Shown here: positions 44,674 to 54,300 of the stretch, in pieces
Layout of the letters: each line of letters begins with the position of its first letter
How positions within the stretch are numbered: the stretch's first letter is position 1
Assembly (NCBI RefSeq): GCF_963677155.1
Contig: NZ_OY781884.1
Span: 4,646,501 to 4,710,500, forward strand
Length of the DNA stretch: 64,000 bases
Direction of reading: 5' to 3'
From: an uncultured Draconibacterium sp.
GTDB taxonomy: Bacteria; Bacteroidota; Bacteroidia; Bacteroidales; Prolixibacteraceae
The notes under the pieces: model-generated
Told to the model about the DNA's origin: nothing
Seen by the model: only the letters and a program-made list of their open reading frames with translations
Database searches by the model: none
Made by a program: the position numbers and the translations under genes

Positions 44674-46986
44674 ATGATTGTTTGTATTGCAGAGAAACCA
44701 AGTGTTGCCAAAGAAATTGCCCAGGTGATTGGGGCTGGTTCGCGAAGAGATGGTTATTACGAGGGAAATGGTTATCAGGTAACCTGGACCTTTGGTCATT
44801 TCTGTACGCTGTGGCCGCCCGAGGACTACGATTCCAAATGGAAACGCTGGGATTTGCATACATTACCCATGTTGCCCAAACGTTTCGAAACAAAGGTGAT
44901 GACAGGCGATGGCGGTGTGACCAAACAATTTAATACCATTAAAAGCTTACTGGATAAAGCCGAACAGGTGATTAACTGCGGTGATGCCGGACAAGAAGGA
45001 GAGCTTATTCAGCGTTGGGTGATGAAAGAGGCCGGATATCAGGGAAAAGTGAAACGTTTATGGATTTCGTCGCTTACGAACGAGGCCATAAAAACCGGTT
45101 TTCAGAAATTGGAACCCGCCGAAAAATTTGATCACCTGTATTATGCTGGTAGCTCACGCGCTATTGGCGACTGGCTGCTGGGGATGAATGCCACACGTTT
45201 GTACACACTGAAATATGGTGGTTACAAACAGGTTTTGTCCATCGGGCGGGTGCAAACACCAACGCTGGCGATGCTGGTAACGCGCCATTACGAAATCGAG
45301 AATTTCAAACCTGAACCTTACTGGGAGTTGCAAACCACCTATCGCGAAACGGTTTTTAGCAATACCGAAGGAAAGTTCTTTAAAAAGGAAGACGGAGAAA
45401 AGCTGCTGAACCAGGTTTTGGGTAAGGATTTGTACATTACCGAAGTTGAAAAGAAAGACGGACAGGAATATGCGCCGAAACTTTTCGACCTTACCAGTTT
45501 GCAGGTGCATTGTAATACGCGTTTTGGATTAACGGCAGACGAAACCCTGAAGACCGTACAGCGTTTGTACGAAATGAAAGTAGTTACTTATCCGCGTGTT
45601 GATACCACTTTCTTGCCCAACGATCAGTATCCTAAAATACCCGGAATTTTAAAGGGACTAAAAAGTTATAGTGAGTTGGCGCAGCCATTGTTGGCAAAGA
45701 AAATCCGAAAGTCGACCAAAATTTTTAACGATAAAAAAGTTACCGATCACCATGCGATTATTCCAACAGGTGAAGAGAAATTGCTGGGCGGTAACGAAAA
45801 AAAGGTTTACGATGCCATTGCGCGACGTTTTCTGGCTGCATTTTATCCCGACTGTAAGGTTGCAAAAACACAGGTAAAGGCTGAAGTTGATACGGTTCAG
45901 TTTGTAGCCACCGGGAAACAAATTCTGCAACCCGGTTGGCGTGTTGTTTTTCAGGATGAGAATTCGAAGAGTGGTGACGGCGATACTATTCTGCCTGTTT
46001 TTGAGAAAGGAGAACACGGGCCGCACGAGCCATCTTTTACCGAAAAAGAAACAAAACCACCGCGTTATTACACCGAAGCTTCGTTGCTGCGTGCCATGGA
46101 AACTGCCGGTAAAAATGTGGATGACGATGAGTTGCGCGACCTGATGAAAGCCAATGGTATCGGTCGTCCATCAACACGTGCTGCTATTATCGAGACCTTG
46201 TTCCGTCGTAAATATATTGAGCGACAGAAAAAGCAAATCCACCCAACTAGAATGGGAATTCAATTGATTGATATCATTCATAATGAACTATTAAAATCGG
46301 CAGAATTAACTGGGCAGTGGGAGAAACGGTTGCGTGACATTGAGCAGGGAGAATACAGCGCTTCGAAATTTATCTACGAGATGAAACGTATGGTTTACGA
46401 TCTGGTCGTAGAGGTGATGCGCGATCGCAGCTCGGTAAAACTGGCCGCACCGGAACCGGAAAACAAGGCAAAAGGTAAAAGGCAAAAGGCAAAAGGTAAA
46501 AAGGCGGCTAATAGTGGCAACGATGAAATGATCTGCCCGAAGTGCTCGGAAGGAAAAGTGCTGAAAGGTAAAAATGCTTATGGCTGCAATCGTTGGAAAG
46601 AGGGGTGTGATTTTAGGCTGCCCTTTGTTTTTATGGAGAAAAAACTCACCGACAAACAGGTTGAACGTTTGCTTAAGAAAGGAGCTACCACAAAACTCAA
46701 AGGCTTTAAAATGGGTGATAAAAAGGTGGAGGGGATTTTACAGCTCACCAAAGATTGTAATATCGAGTTTGTAGATAAATCACCTGCCCCAAAGAAAACT
46801 GCTGATACAACACCCAAATGCCCCAAATGTGGCGGAACAATTATAAAAGGCAAAACTGCTTACGGTTGCAGCAACTGGAAAGAAGGTTGTGATTTTAAAT
46901 TCTCGTTTGATGCCATTCGTGAAAAAGCTGCCGGACGCGAACTAACAAAAGAACTGGTGTTGGAGATTTTGCAGAGCAGCAAATAA
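44674..46986 (+). CDS. topB: DNA topoisomerase III (type IA)
   Basis: 770 aa from the ATG at 44674 ('MIVCIAEKPSVAKEIAQVIG'); an upstream frame to 44620 is not conserved. The Toprim domain includes 'NCGDAGQEGELIQRWV' (DxD-type acid residues). 'LSIGRVQTPTLAMLV' precedes the catalytic Tyr in 'VVTYPRVDTTFLPND' (canonical TYPRTDS). 'LMKANGIGRPSTRAAIIETL' is the C-terminal gate signature. A low-complexity Lys/Gly linker (about residues 597-612) joins two topoisomerase C-terminal zinc-ribbon-like repeats, 'CPKCSEGKVLKGKNAYGCNR' and 'CPKCGGTIIKGKTAYGCSNW'. It relaxes and decatenates DNA. Confidence 0.96.
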   Translation: MIVCIAEKPSVAKEIAQVIGAGSRRDGYYEGNGYQVTWTFGHFCTLWPPEDYDSKWKRWDLHTLPMLPKRFETKVMTGDGGVTKQFNTIKSLLDKAEQVINCGDAGQEGELIQRWVMKEAGYQGKVKRLWISSLTNEAIKTGFQKLEPAEKFDHLYYAGSSRAIGDWLLGMNATRLYTLKYGGYKQVLSIGRVQTPTLAMLVTRHYEIENFKPEPYWELQTTYRETVFSNTEGKFFKKEDGEKLLNQVLGKDLYITEVEKKDGQEYAPKLFDLTSLQVHCNTRFGLTADETLKTVQRLYEMKVVTYPRVDTTFLPNDQYPKIPGILKGLKSYSELAQPLLAKKIRKSTKIFNDKKVTDHHAIIPTGEEKLLGGNEKKVYDAIARRFLAAFYPDCKVAKTQVKAEVDTVQFVATGKQILQPGWRVVFQDENSKSGDGDTILPVFEKGEHGPHEPSFTEKETKPPRYYTEASLLRAMETAGKNVDDDELRDLMKANGIGRPSTRAAIIETLFRRKYIERQKKQIHPTRMGIQLIDIIHNELLKSAELTGQWEKRLRDIEQGEYSASKFIYEMKRMVYDLVVEVMRDRSSVKLAAPEPENKAKGKRQKAKGKKAANSGNDEMICPKCSEGKVLKGKNAYGCNRWKEGCDFRLPFVFMEKKLTDKQVERLLKKGATTKLKGFKMGDKKVEGILQLTKDCNIEFVDKSPAPKKTADTTPKCPKCGGTIIKGKTAYGCSNWKEGCDFKFSFDAIREKAAGRELTKELVLEILQSSK
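46463..46507 (+). repeat. AAGGCAAAAGGTAAA-type repeat inside topB
   Basis: The linker codons read as alternating 'ggcaaaa' and 'ggtaaaa' words, about five copies, producing KAKGKRQKAKGKK. The same 'aggcaaaag' words occur in the spacer 2 kb upstream (44400-44430). Confidence 0.7.
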
Positions 46987-47006
46987 GTCAATTTATATCT
47001 TTTATT

Positions 47007-47065
47007 GTCAGGATGAGCGGAGTCGAAGACTGTTCCTGTTACACTTCTATTTTGCTTAGTATGAC
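47007..47065. repeat. Imperfect foldback element GTCAGGATGAGCGGAGTCGAAG...
   Basis: The left arm GTCAGGATGAGCGGAGTCGAA pairs imperfectly with the reverse complement of ttctattttgcttagtatgac. The wording (GTCA..tGAGCGGAGTCGAAG) is that of a dispersed intergenic repeat common in Bacteroidota, from memory. It lies between convergent topB and the decarboxylase gene. Confidence 0.5.
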
Positions 47066-47104
47066 TTCTGATTTTTTGAAATACTGTTGCAAATTAAAAT
47101 CAAG

Positions 47105-48055
47105 CTATACGTCTTCCTCTTTCAAAAGCTGTTCGAAATAAGTAATCGTTTTTATTAATCCTTCCCGAAGCGGAATGCTAGGCTCCCAGCCATCCAGTTT
47201 TTCTTTAGCCAATGTAATATCCGGTTGACGTTGTGTGGGATCGTCTTGCGGTAATGGCAAGTGAACTATTTGGGATTTCGATCCGGTAATATCAATAATT
47301 TCACTGGCCAGTTCAAGCATTGTAAATTCTCCCGGATTACCAATATTTACCGGCCCGGTAAAATCATCGTCGGTTTTCATCATACGAATCATTCCTTCAA
47401 TCAAATCGCTTACGTACTGAAAGCTTCGGGTTTGTTGTCCGTCGCCAAAAATGGTAATGTCTTTTCCCTGTAGGGCCTGCATAATAAAGTTCGAAACAAC
47501 ACGTCCGTCGTCCGGCTCCATTTTTGGACCATAGGTATTAAAAATGCGGATGATCTTTATCAGAACGTCGTTCTGAACGTGGTAGTTTACAAATAGCGAT
47601 TCGGCGCAACGTTTTCCTTCATCGTAACACGAACGCACTCCAATGGGGTTTACATTTCCCCAGTATTCTTCGTTTTGAGGATGGATATCGGGCACACCAT
47701 AAATTTCACTGGTTGATGCCTGTAGTATTTTGGCTTTTATACGTTTCGCCAATCCAAGCATGTTTATGGCACCCATTACCGACGTTTTGATGGTTTTTAT
47801 GGGATTGTACTGATATTGAATTGGTGACGCCGGGCAAGCCAAATTGTAGATTTCATCTACCTCTATGTAAAAGGGCTGCGTAATATCGTGTCTTACCAGC
47901 TCAAAGTATGGATTTTCAAGCAAATGAATAATCTTTTGCTTTTTGCCGGTAAAATAGTTGTCCAAACAAATTACTTCGTTGCCATCGTTTAACAGCCTTT
48001 CGCAAAGGTGAGATCCAACAAATCCTGCTCCTCCGGTTACCAAAATTCGTTTCAT
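47105..48055 (-). CDS. UDP-glucuronate decarboxylase-like SDR (UDP-xylose synthase)
   Basis: 316 aa extended SDR. '[20 protein letters not shown]' is the NAD-binding GxxGxxG. '[20 protein letters not shown]', '[20 protein letters not shown]' and '[20 protein letters not shown]' are UXS hallmarks, followed by '[20 protein letters not shown]', the catalytic '[14 protein letters not shown]' (YxxxK) and '[20 protein letters not shown]', '[19 protein letters not shown]'. It should convert UDP-glucuronate to UDP-xylose, a sugar for exopolysaccharide or LPS. No polysaccharide genes adjoin, but a relic resembling UDP-glucose dehydrogenase lies just upstream. Confidence 0.93.
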   Translation of the reverse strand: MKRILVTGGAGFVGSHLCERLLNDGNEVICLDNYFTGKKQKIIHLLENPYFELVRHDITQPFYIEVDEIYNLACPASPIQYQYNPIKTIKTSVMGAINMLGLAKRIKAKILQASTSEIYGVPDIHPQNEEYWGNVNPIGVRSCYDEGKRCAESLFVNYHVQNDVLIKIIRIFNTYGPKMEPDDGRVVSNFIMQALQGKDITIFGDGQQTRSFQYVSDLIEGMIRMMKTDDDFTGPVNIGNPGEFTMLELASEIIDITGSKSQIVHLPLPQDDPTQRQPDITLAKEKLDGWEPSIPLREGLIKTITYFEQLLKEEDV

Positions 48056-48056
48056 A

Positions 48057-48137
48057 TCATTTATTTTGTTTTTCTACCAATAGCAAAATATTTAACCCTA
48101 ATCCTACATAACCTGTTCCTACTACAGAAATTTTCAT
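48057..48137 (-). pseudogene. Relic of a UDP-glucose 6-dehydrogenase-like gene start
   Basis: On the minus strand a 26-codon frame from ATG 48137 to TGA 48057 reads 'MKISVVGTGYVGLGLNILLL' and then VEKQNK. The first 13 residues equal the strand-1/GxGxxG start of UDP-glucose/GDP-mannose dehydrogenases. After about 20 residues a stop follows. It is only 1 base from the decarboxylase ATG, the enzyme that would use the dehydrogenase's product. I read it as the 5' stub left by a deletion; a functional 26-aa peptide is less likely. Confidence 0.6.
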
Positions 48138-48459
48138 AACTGATTTGTATTTTTTGAAGTGGATTTAATAGGCATGTCGATAATACTAATGAGTTTGACA
48201 TTATCGGGCATAATTTATCGGTTACAACTGTTTTTATAATAAGGGAATAAAGATAGTTGAATTCCGCAGAAAGAATCAATGATAATAATTAGAATCCGTT
48301 TCTCAGTCCGTTTTTCCAAAATAGATTTATCCCGAAAATTGGGCATCATTATTAAAATGAAAGACTTAAAACAAATTAAAAAACAAAGAAATGCAGATCG
48401 TGAACTTTTGATAGTAAGTGATGTTTATTTACTAAATTTGATAGAAATCAACCGGCTTT
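48138..48459. other. Gene-free divergent spacer
   Basis: 322 bases between the dehydrogenase relic and the Cys-rich protein gene. An open frame on the plus strand (48279 onward) is not convincing: it is Ile/Arg-rich without a family and overlaps the real gene in another frame. A -7 box lies at the right end. Nothing else is seen. Confidence 0.5.
48433..48440 (+). promoter_or_regulatory. Candidate -7 box for the Cys-rich protein/copper receptor unit
   Basis: TAAATTTG (TAnnTTTG) ends 19 bases before the GTG start at 48460. Confidence 0.45.
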
Positions 48460-48831
48460 GTGAAATTCCTTATTCCCGCAATATTAGTCTTTTCCATATT
48501 ATCCTTTCAGTTTTCAGAACTGTTGGTTTTGGCGTCGTTCAAGATCAATCAGGATTACATTGCCAAAAATCTTTGTGTGGAAAAAGATGTAGAAGGATCA
48601 ACTTGCCAGGGATGTTGCCAGTTGAAAAAAAGAATGGACGAACAGCAAGAGCATAAAAAGGAACTTCCACCACAGCAGACCGAAAAGCAGAATATTGATT
48701 TTTGTGTTCAATCCTCGGGGATAAATTTTGGTTTATATCCCACAATTGAAAATTTGATATTTAAATCTTCTTCCAAATATTCATTTATAAAGACTTTTAA
48801 GGTTTTTCATCCACCGAAATGTTACTGTTAA
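48460..48831 (+). CDS. Small Cys-rich exported protein upstream of the copper-type receptor
   Basis: 123 aa, GTG start at 48460 (in-frame stops just upstream exclude a longer form). An N-terminal hydrophobic segment 'MKFLIPAILVFSILSFQFSE' acts as signal or anchor. The motif 'FKINQDYIAKNLCVEKDVEG' followed by 'STCQGCCQLKKRM' is a pattern I recall from short Bacteroidota proteins coded next to metal receptors (INxxYIAKxLCxxK...CxGxCxLKK). Cysteines lie at 39, 49, 52, 53, 82, 121 and 123, a His-Lys-Pro stretch between. It ends 'HPPKCYC'. It probably binds copper or another soft metal in the periplasm (inference). Confidence 0.75.
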   Translation: MKFLIPAILVFSILSFQFSELLVLASFKINQDYIAKNLCVEKDVEGSTCQGCCQLKKRMDEQQEHKKELPPQQTEKQNIDFCVQSSGINFGLYPTIENLIFKSSSKYSFIKTFKVFHPPKCYC

Positions 48832-49003
48832 AATACGACCCCAAACGATAACTTAATTAGTAATACCGATTACTAAAAACACTAAGTCATTGATTCGATT
48901 ACGCTCAATGAATTTGTTTTTATATATCGCCATTTTACCAATTTGAAAATAATGGCAGAATAGCCTAATCATTTTCATAATTGGTATAATAAATCATTTT
49001 GGA

Positions 49004-51274
49004 ATGAAAAAGATCTTAACTAATTCCGGTATGAGAATGGTGTATCTGCTGTTATTTATATTGCTGGTACATTCTTCTTATTCGCAGGAAAAAACAATAC
49101 AAATTATAGACGAAAAAACGGAAGCGGGGATTCCAGATGTACACTATCAGTACAACGAAATAAGGGGATTCTCGGATAAGAATGGTACGATCGTTTTGCA
49201 AATAGAAGAAGGAGTCGGGTTATTCCTGTCGCATCTGCAATACGGAAAAGTAGCCTTTAATTCTGAAGAAGTGGAGCAATTGGCAAACAAAGGAGTTATT
49301 GCATTGGAGCAATCTTCAACCTATTTGCCGGCCACAGTGGTTTTGGTGCATCCAAAAGCGGGCGACAATCGAAAAATGGAATTTACCGTGCAAAACAAAC
49401 TGGCACATGATGCAGGAAATCTGTTAGAATCAGTACCGTCAATATCTACAATCAGGAAGAGTGGTGCTTATGGTTTCGATCCGGTGCTCCGTGGGTTTAA
49501 ATACGATCAGATTAACCTGGTTCTGGATGGAAGTCAAACGGCTTCGGCAGCTTGTCCAAACCGAATGGACCCCGCTGCCAGTCAAATTCCCATTAACATG
49601 ATTGCTGAGGCGGAAGTGCTAAAAGGACCGCACAGCCTGCGTTACGGAAATGCATTTGGCGGAACCATAAATTTTAAAAGTTCTTCGCCGGAGTTTAAAG
49701 AAAAAGCAACTCCTGTTGGTCGTGTGGGAACGAGTTATGAGAGTAACGGTAATATTTTCAGAACGGAAGGAGTGGCCGGAGTTTCAGGTTCAAAAGTTGA
49801 TTTCCGCATGTTTGGTGCCTATTCAACTGGCGATGATTATACCGATGGCGATGGAATGGATATTGCAGCACAATTCAACCGTTTGAACTGGGGAGGAAAG
49901 CTGGGCGTAAAACTTAGTCAAACCCAAAATATTGGCGTGTTGGTTTCAAATAATATTGCCAAAGATGTTGATTTTCCGGCTTTGCCAATGGATTTGCGCG
50001 AAGACAACACATGGTTGGTAAATGCCAGTCATTCGGTAGTTTTTTACGATAAAGCGCTTTCATCGTGGAATACCAGCGTGTACGGAACCATGGTAGACCA
50101 CCTGATGGATAATTACGACAAAGTACTTGATCCGCGAATGGCGGATGCCACAACGGATGCCAAAACGCGAAACTACGGTGGACGAACTGAAATGCGTTTT
50201 GATTTTGACAAAAGTTATCTTTATGCCGGTGTCGACTATCGTTTTGAGTCGGCCGATGGATATCGTGAGCGTTCTATGTTAATGGGGCCAATGGCCGGGA
50301 AAGTACTAACGGATAATGTTTGGCAGGATGCAGAAATAAATCGCACCGGATTTTTTGGTGAATGGCACATTGCCCGGCCGGGATTCCAGTTTGATGTTTC
50401 GGGGCGCCTCGATATCAATTCGTCAAAAGCCAATAATCCCGATCCGCGTTTTGAAGAAATCTATTCCGATCTGAAATCGTCACAGGTGCATCCGTCTCTA
50501 AGCGTTGGTGGAACACGATTGTTCAGCAAAAATATCTCGCTGGGATTGTGGGCGGGAATGGCCACGCGCAGTCCGGGAATTGCAGAACGCTACATCAATC
50601 AGTTCCCGATTGGGCTCGATCCGTACGAAATGTTGGGAAATCCTGATCTTGATCCTGAAATTAATAACCAACTAGATTTGGTTTTTCGCTATCAAACTGA
50701 AAAAACAAATATTAATATAAACTTGTTTACCTCGGTTTTACGTGATTATATTTCGTCGGAAATTCGTGAAGACCTGCAACCGGCCATGAATACCTCACCA
50801 GGTGTTCGTCAGTTTGTAAATATCAAAAAAGCGCTTATGACTGGCTTTGAAGCCAACTGGACACAGCAATATAGCACTTTCTTAAGTCACGATTTAGGAC
50901 TGGTTTATACCTACGGCGAAAATCAGGAACTGGATGAACCACTGCCAGAGATTCCTCCGATGGAGTTTCATTACCGTTTGCTGGGGAATTTTGCAGATGG
51001 AAAAGTAAAGCCTGAAATCATGTTCAGACATGCCATGAAACAGGATCGCATTGCAACATCGTATGGCGAGAATGAAACACCAGCTTTTAGCGTTGTTGAT
51101 GCAAAAGTATCTTGGTTAATGAATAAGATATTTACTGCTGCTGGTGGTGTGCAAAACTTATTTGATGAAGCTTATTACGAACACTTATCACGATCGGTTC
51201 GGGGAGCCACTGCCCGTCCAATTTACTCGCCCGGAAGAAGTTTTTATGTTACGCTAACCATTAGTTTTTTATAA
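49004..51274 (+). CDS. TonB-dependent copper receptor (OprC/NosA-like)
   Basis: 756 aa. Signal peptide 'MVYLLLFILLVHSSYSQEK', a short N-terminal beta domain, plug ('GNLLESVPSISTIRKSGAYG', 'VLRGFKYDQINLVLDGSQ') and barrel ending '...YVTLTISFL'. The plug has 'ASAACPNRMDPAASQ': Cys184 and Met188 form CxxxM, and the barrel has His366-Leu-Met368 (HxM in 'VDHLMDNYD'). OprC of Pseudomonas binds copper with exactly a CxxxM and HxM pair about 180 residues apart; here the spacing is 182. No SusD follows. It lies 172 bases after the Cys-rich gene on the same strand, suggesting a copper-uptake unit. Confidence 0.88.
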   Translation: MKKILTNSGMRMVYLLLFILLVHSSYSQEKTIQIIDEKTEAGIPDVHYQYNEIRGFSDKNGTIVLQIEEGVGLFLSHLQYGKVAFNSEEVEQLANKGVIALEQSSTYLPATVVLVHPKAGDNRKMEFTVQNKLAHDAGNLLESVPSISTIRKSGAYGFDPVLRGFKYDQINLVLDGSQTASAACPNRMDPAASQIPINMIAEAEVLKGPHSLRYGNAFGGTINFKSSSPEFKEKATPVGRVGTSYESNGNIFRTEGVAGVSGSKVDFRMFGAYSTGDDYTDGDGMDIAAQFNRLNWGGKLGVKLSQTQNIGVLVSNNIAKDVDFPALPMDLREDNTWLVNASHSVVFYDKALSSWNTSVYGTMVDHLMDNYDKVLDPRMADATTDAKTRNYGGRTEMRFDFDKSYLYAGVDYRFESADGYRERSMLMGPMAGKVLTDNVWQDAEINRTGFFGEWHIARPGFQFDVSGRLDINSSKANNPDPRFEEIYSDLKSSQVHPSLSVGGTRLFSKNISLGLWAGMATRSPGIAERYINQFPIGLDPYEMLGNPDLDPEINNQLDLVFRYQTEKTNININLFTSVLRDYISSEIREDLQPAMNTSPGVRQFVNIKKALMTGFEANWTQQYSTFLSHDLGLVYTYGENQELDEPLPEIPPMEFHYRLLGNFADGKVKPEIMFRHAMKQDRIATSYGENETPAFSVVDAKVSWLMNKIFTAAGGVQNLFDEAYYEHLSRSVRGATARPIYSPGRSFYVTLTISFL

Positions 51275-51342
51275 GTAGAAAATAGTTGAACGTAGAATAT
51301 TAATTGAAGAATTATTACGATCTGAATCATTAATGCATAAAA

Positions 51343-51373
51343 AAAATTCCGCTTCATTTTGAAGCGGAATTTT
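51343..51373. terminator. Bidirectional terminator between convergent genes
   Basis: AAAATTCCGCTTCA and TGAAGCGGAATTTT form a 14-bp stem with a 3-base TTT loop, flanked by A-run on the left and T-run on the right. It ends both the copper receptor (plus) and the tricorn-type protease (minus). Confidence 0.85.
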
Positions 51374-51393
51374 TTATGCTCAACTATTTCTGT

Positions 51394-54300
51394 CTATTTT
51401 TTTATTGCCGGAGTAGGAAAGGGTGGAGGTGTAACCTTTTTTACGCCTTTTTCTTTCACCATTTTTAGTACTTCTTTAACAGCACGTTCCAGCTGAGGAT
51501 CTTTTCCTGCCTCAAGTGATTTAGTGTCTTGCTGTACCTCAATATCCGGTGCAACGCCTTTGTTTTCTGCAATCCATTCGTTGTTAACAGGATCGAAGAC
51601 TGCGTTGTCGGGAGCGGTAAGAGCCCCGCCGTCAACCAGGCTGTAATGAACTGATGATTTTATCAAGCCTCCCCAGGTTGTTGAACCAATCAGTGGTCCG
51701 GCTTTTTGTTGGCGGAAAACCCATGGAAAGAAATCGCCACCGGAACCGCCTTTTTCATTAATCAATAAGGCTTTTGGTCCTAAAATACCAGCAGGCAGTT
51801 TGAATGGTTTTCCGTTTGGCACTTCGTTGGTGAGTGCTGCGCGTAGGTTGCGTGTCATCAGATCGACCATGTAATCGTCTAATAAACCACCACCGTTAAA
51901 ACGTTCGTCAATTACAGCCCCCAATTTATCTTGTTGGGCAAAAAAGTACCGGTTAAACGAGATAAACCCGGGACTACTTGTGTTTGGCACCCAAATATAA
52001 GCCAGTTTCCCATCTGATAGTTCATCCACTTTTCGTCGGTTATCTTCTACCCATGCGCGTTGACGTAAAGCATTTTCGCTACGAATCGGTTTTACTGTTA
52101 TTGTCCAGGCACTTTCAAAATCCGGTTTGTCGTTAATATGCAAAACAGTTTGTACTCCCGAAGTTCCATCTAAAAACTTAAAAGGGTTATCGGCTGCAGT
52201 CATTTCTTCACCATTTACGCCAACGATAAAATTACCTTCCGTAACTTTTAATCCGGGTTCTTCGAGAGGACTTGATAAACTAGGATTCCAGCTTTCGGTA
52301 CTATAGATGCGTTCAATTTTCCATGCACCGTTTTTAGGTACAAGATCTGCTCCTAGCAGTCCAACTAAATTGCGTTCTGTATCCGGATAATCGCCACCCA
52401 TAACAAAGCTATGGCCAACAGAAAGTTCCCCATTCATCTGATCGAGAATATAGGTAAGATCGGCACGGTGTTTAATAAATGGAATAAGCGGTGCATAACG
52501 TTCGTGCACTACATTCCAATCTCTTCCGTGAAGATTTGGATCGTAAAAGTAATCACGTTCGTAACGCCAGGCTTCCTCGAATATTTGGTGCCACTCTTTT
52601 GAACGGTCGAGTTTGGTTCGTAAACTTACTTTTAAGGTTTTTCCATCTTTACCTGAAGTTCCACTTGTTGATATAATTTTCCACGAAGAACCAACTCGTG
52701 CAAGCATTTTTTTTCCATCGTTTGATATGGTGAGGCTGCGTGCGCCGCTTACAAATTCTTTGGCTTCCTTATCTTCAAGAGTGAATTTTTGAATGGTTAC
52801 CCCCGGCTGATTAGGAACTGATTCAGCGATAAAAACATTGCCTTCAGTACCGGTAAGTACTGCACGGTAATTTCTTTTAGGCATGGGTAAAGGAATAGTT
52901 CGCTCAGCAATATTTTCAAAGTCGATTTTTATCGACTCATCTTTTTCTTCATCATCTTTTTTCTTTTCCTTATTGTCTTCCTTTTTTACTGATTCTTTTT
53001 CTTCATCATCCTTTTTTACGTCTTCTTCATCGCTTTTTAGTTTGAATGGCGAATCTTCGTCTTTCTGAAGATTTACGGCATATACACTGTATTTTGCATT
53101 TGCTGCCATCGAGCTGGTGTTTGCCCAGCCTGAACCTAGCGCCAAATCGGTACTTGCTAGGAAGTAGAAATGCTTTTTGTCTTTATCCCAGGCAGGAGAA
53201 AAGGCGTCGGCAAATGTGTTGGTTACTTTGTGTATTGTTTTGTCGGTGAGCGACCAAATAGTAATCTGCCTGAAATTATTTGATGCAGTTTTTGCATAAG
53301 CGAGCCACTTTGAATCGGGCGACCAGGTGAGGCCCATGCTGCCACGTTCCAGGTTATTGCCACCAATATCAATGGTTTCAATGGTTTCATTTTCAATGTT
53401 TAAAACTCTTATGCGCACATCGTCGTCGGTGAAAGCAATAAATTTCCCATTGGGCGACCATGTTGGTTCCCAGCCCAGTTTTGATTCCCCAATTGATATA
53501 CTTTTTGGTTCTTCCAGCCCGTTTTGATTGGCTATAAGCAGGGCGTAACCTTCGCCATTTTTATCTGAAAACCAAGCCAGCTGATCACCTTCTGGCGACC
53601 AAATTGGGGTACGGTCTGCCACCGCTGACGATTGTGTGATATTCCGAGTATCTCCGTTTTCCTCGGGTACGGTAAATATTTCGCCACGTGCTTCAAAAAT
53701 GGCACGTTTCCCGGTTGGGGATAATGATGCTGAACGTGCAGAAGAACTTACATCTTCCCATTTTGTTTCGGCCCACGGAAAATCACCAACTACGTTTATG
53801 GTGAGTTTTTTAATCTCTTTTGTCTTCAGGTTAAAGAGGTGTAAATAGCCTTCGCGTTCAAAAACGAGTTGGTTATTTTTTCCGGACAGCCATTTTACAT
53901 CTGCTCCTTCAAAAGAAGTTAATTGTTCCAACTGCTTTGTTTCTGGCGAGTAAGACCAAATATTCGCAACAAAATCGCGGTCGGAAATAAAGTAGATTTT
54001 ATCGCCCAGCCAAAGCGGCTGAATATCGGTGGTTTTTTCGTTGGGAATAAATTCTTCCGAAAAATCTTTCAAATCCAGTATTACAAGTGGTTTATTTTGT
54101 CCGCCACGATAGTCGCGCCATTCAATATCCCAGCGTGTAACACGGTCGATTACTATTTTTTTTGCATCGGGAGAGAAAGATCCGTCGTTTCCAAATTGTT
54201 TGGTAAGCAAACTTGCCGGACCGCCATCTTTTGGAATGGTCCACAAACGACCGAAAGTGCTTGGAGCTGTTTCGCGTAACGAGGTGAAAAGAATTTTTTC

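Noticed and set aside
48279-48656. Plus-strand frame upstream of and overlapping the Cys-rich protein
   Set aside because: Ile/Arg-rich without family; the overlapping frame from 48460 has a signal peptide, conserved Cys motif and a -7 box.
52883-53068. Ser/Phe-rich plus-strand frame opposite the tricorn gene
   Set aside because: It is the complement of the Lys/Glu-rich insert.
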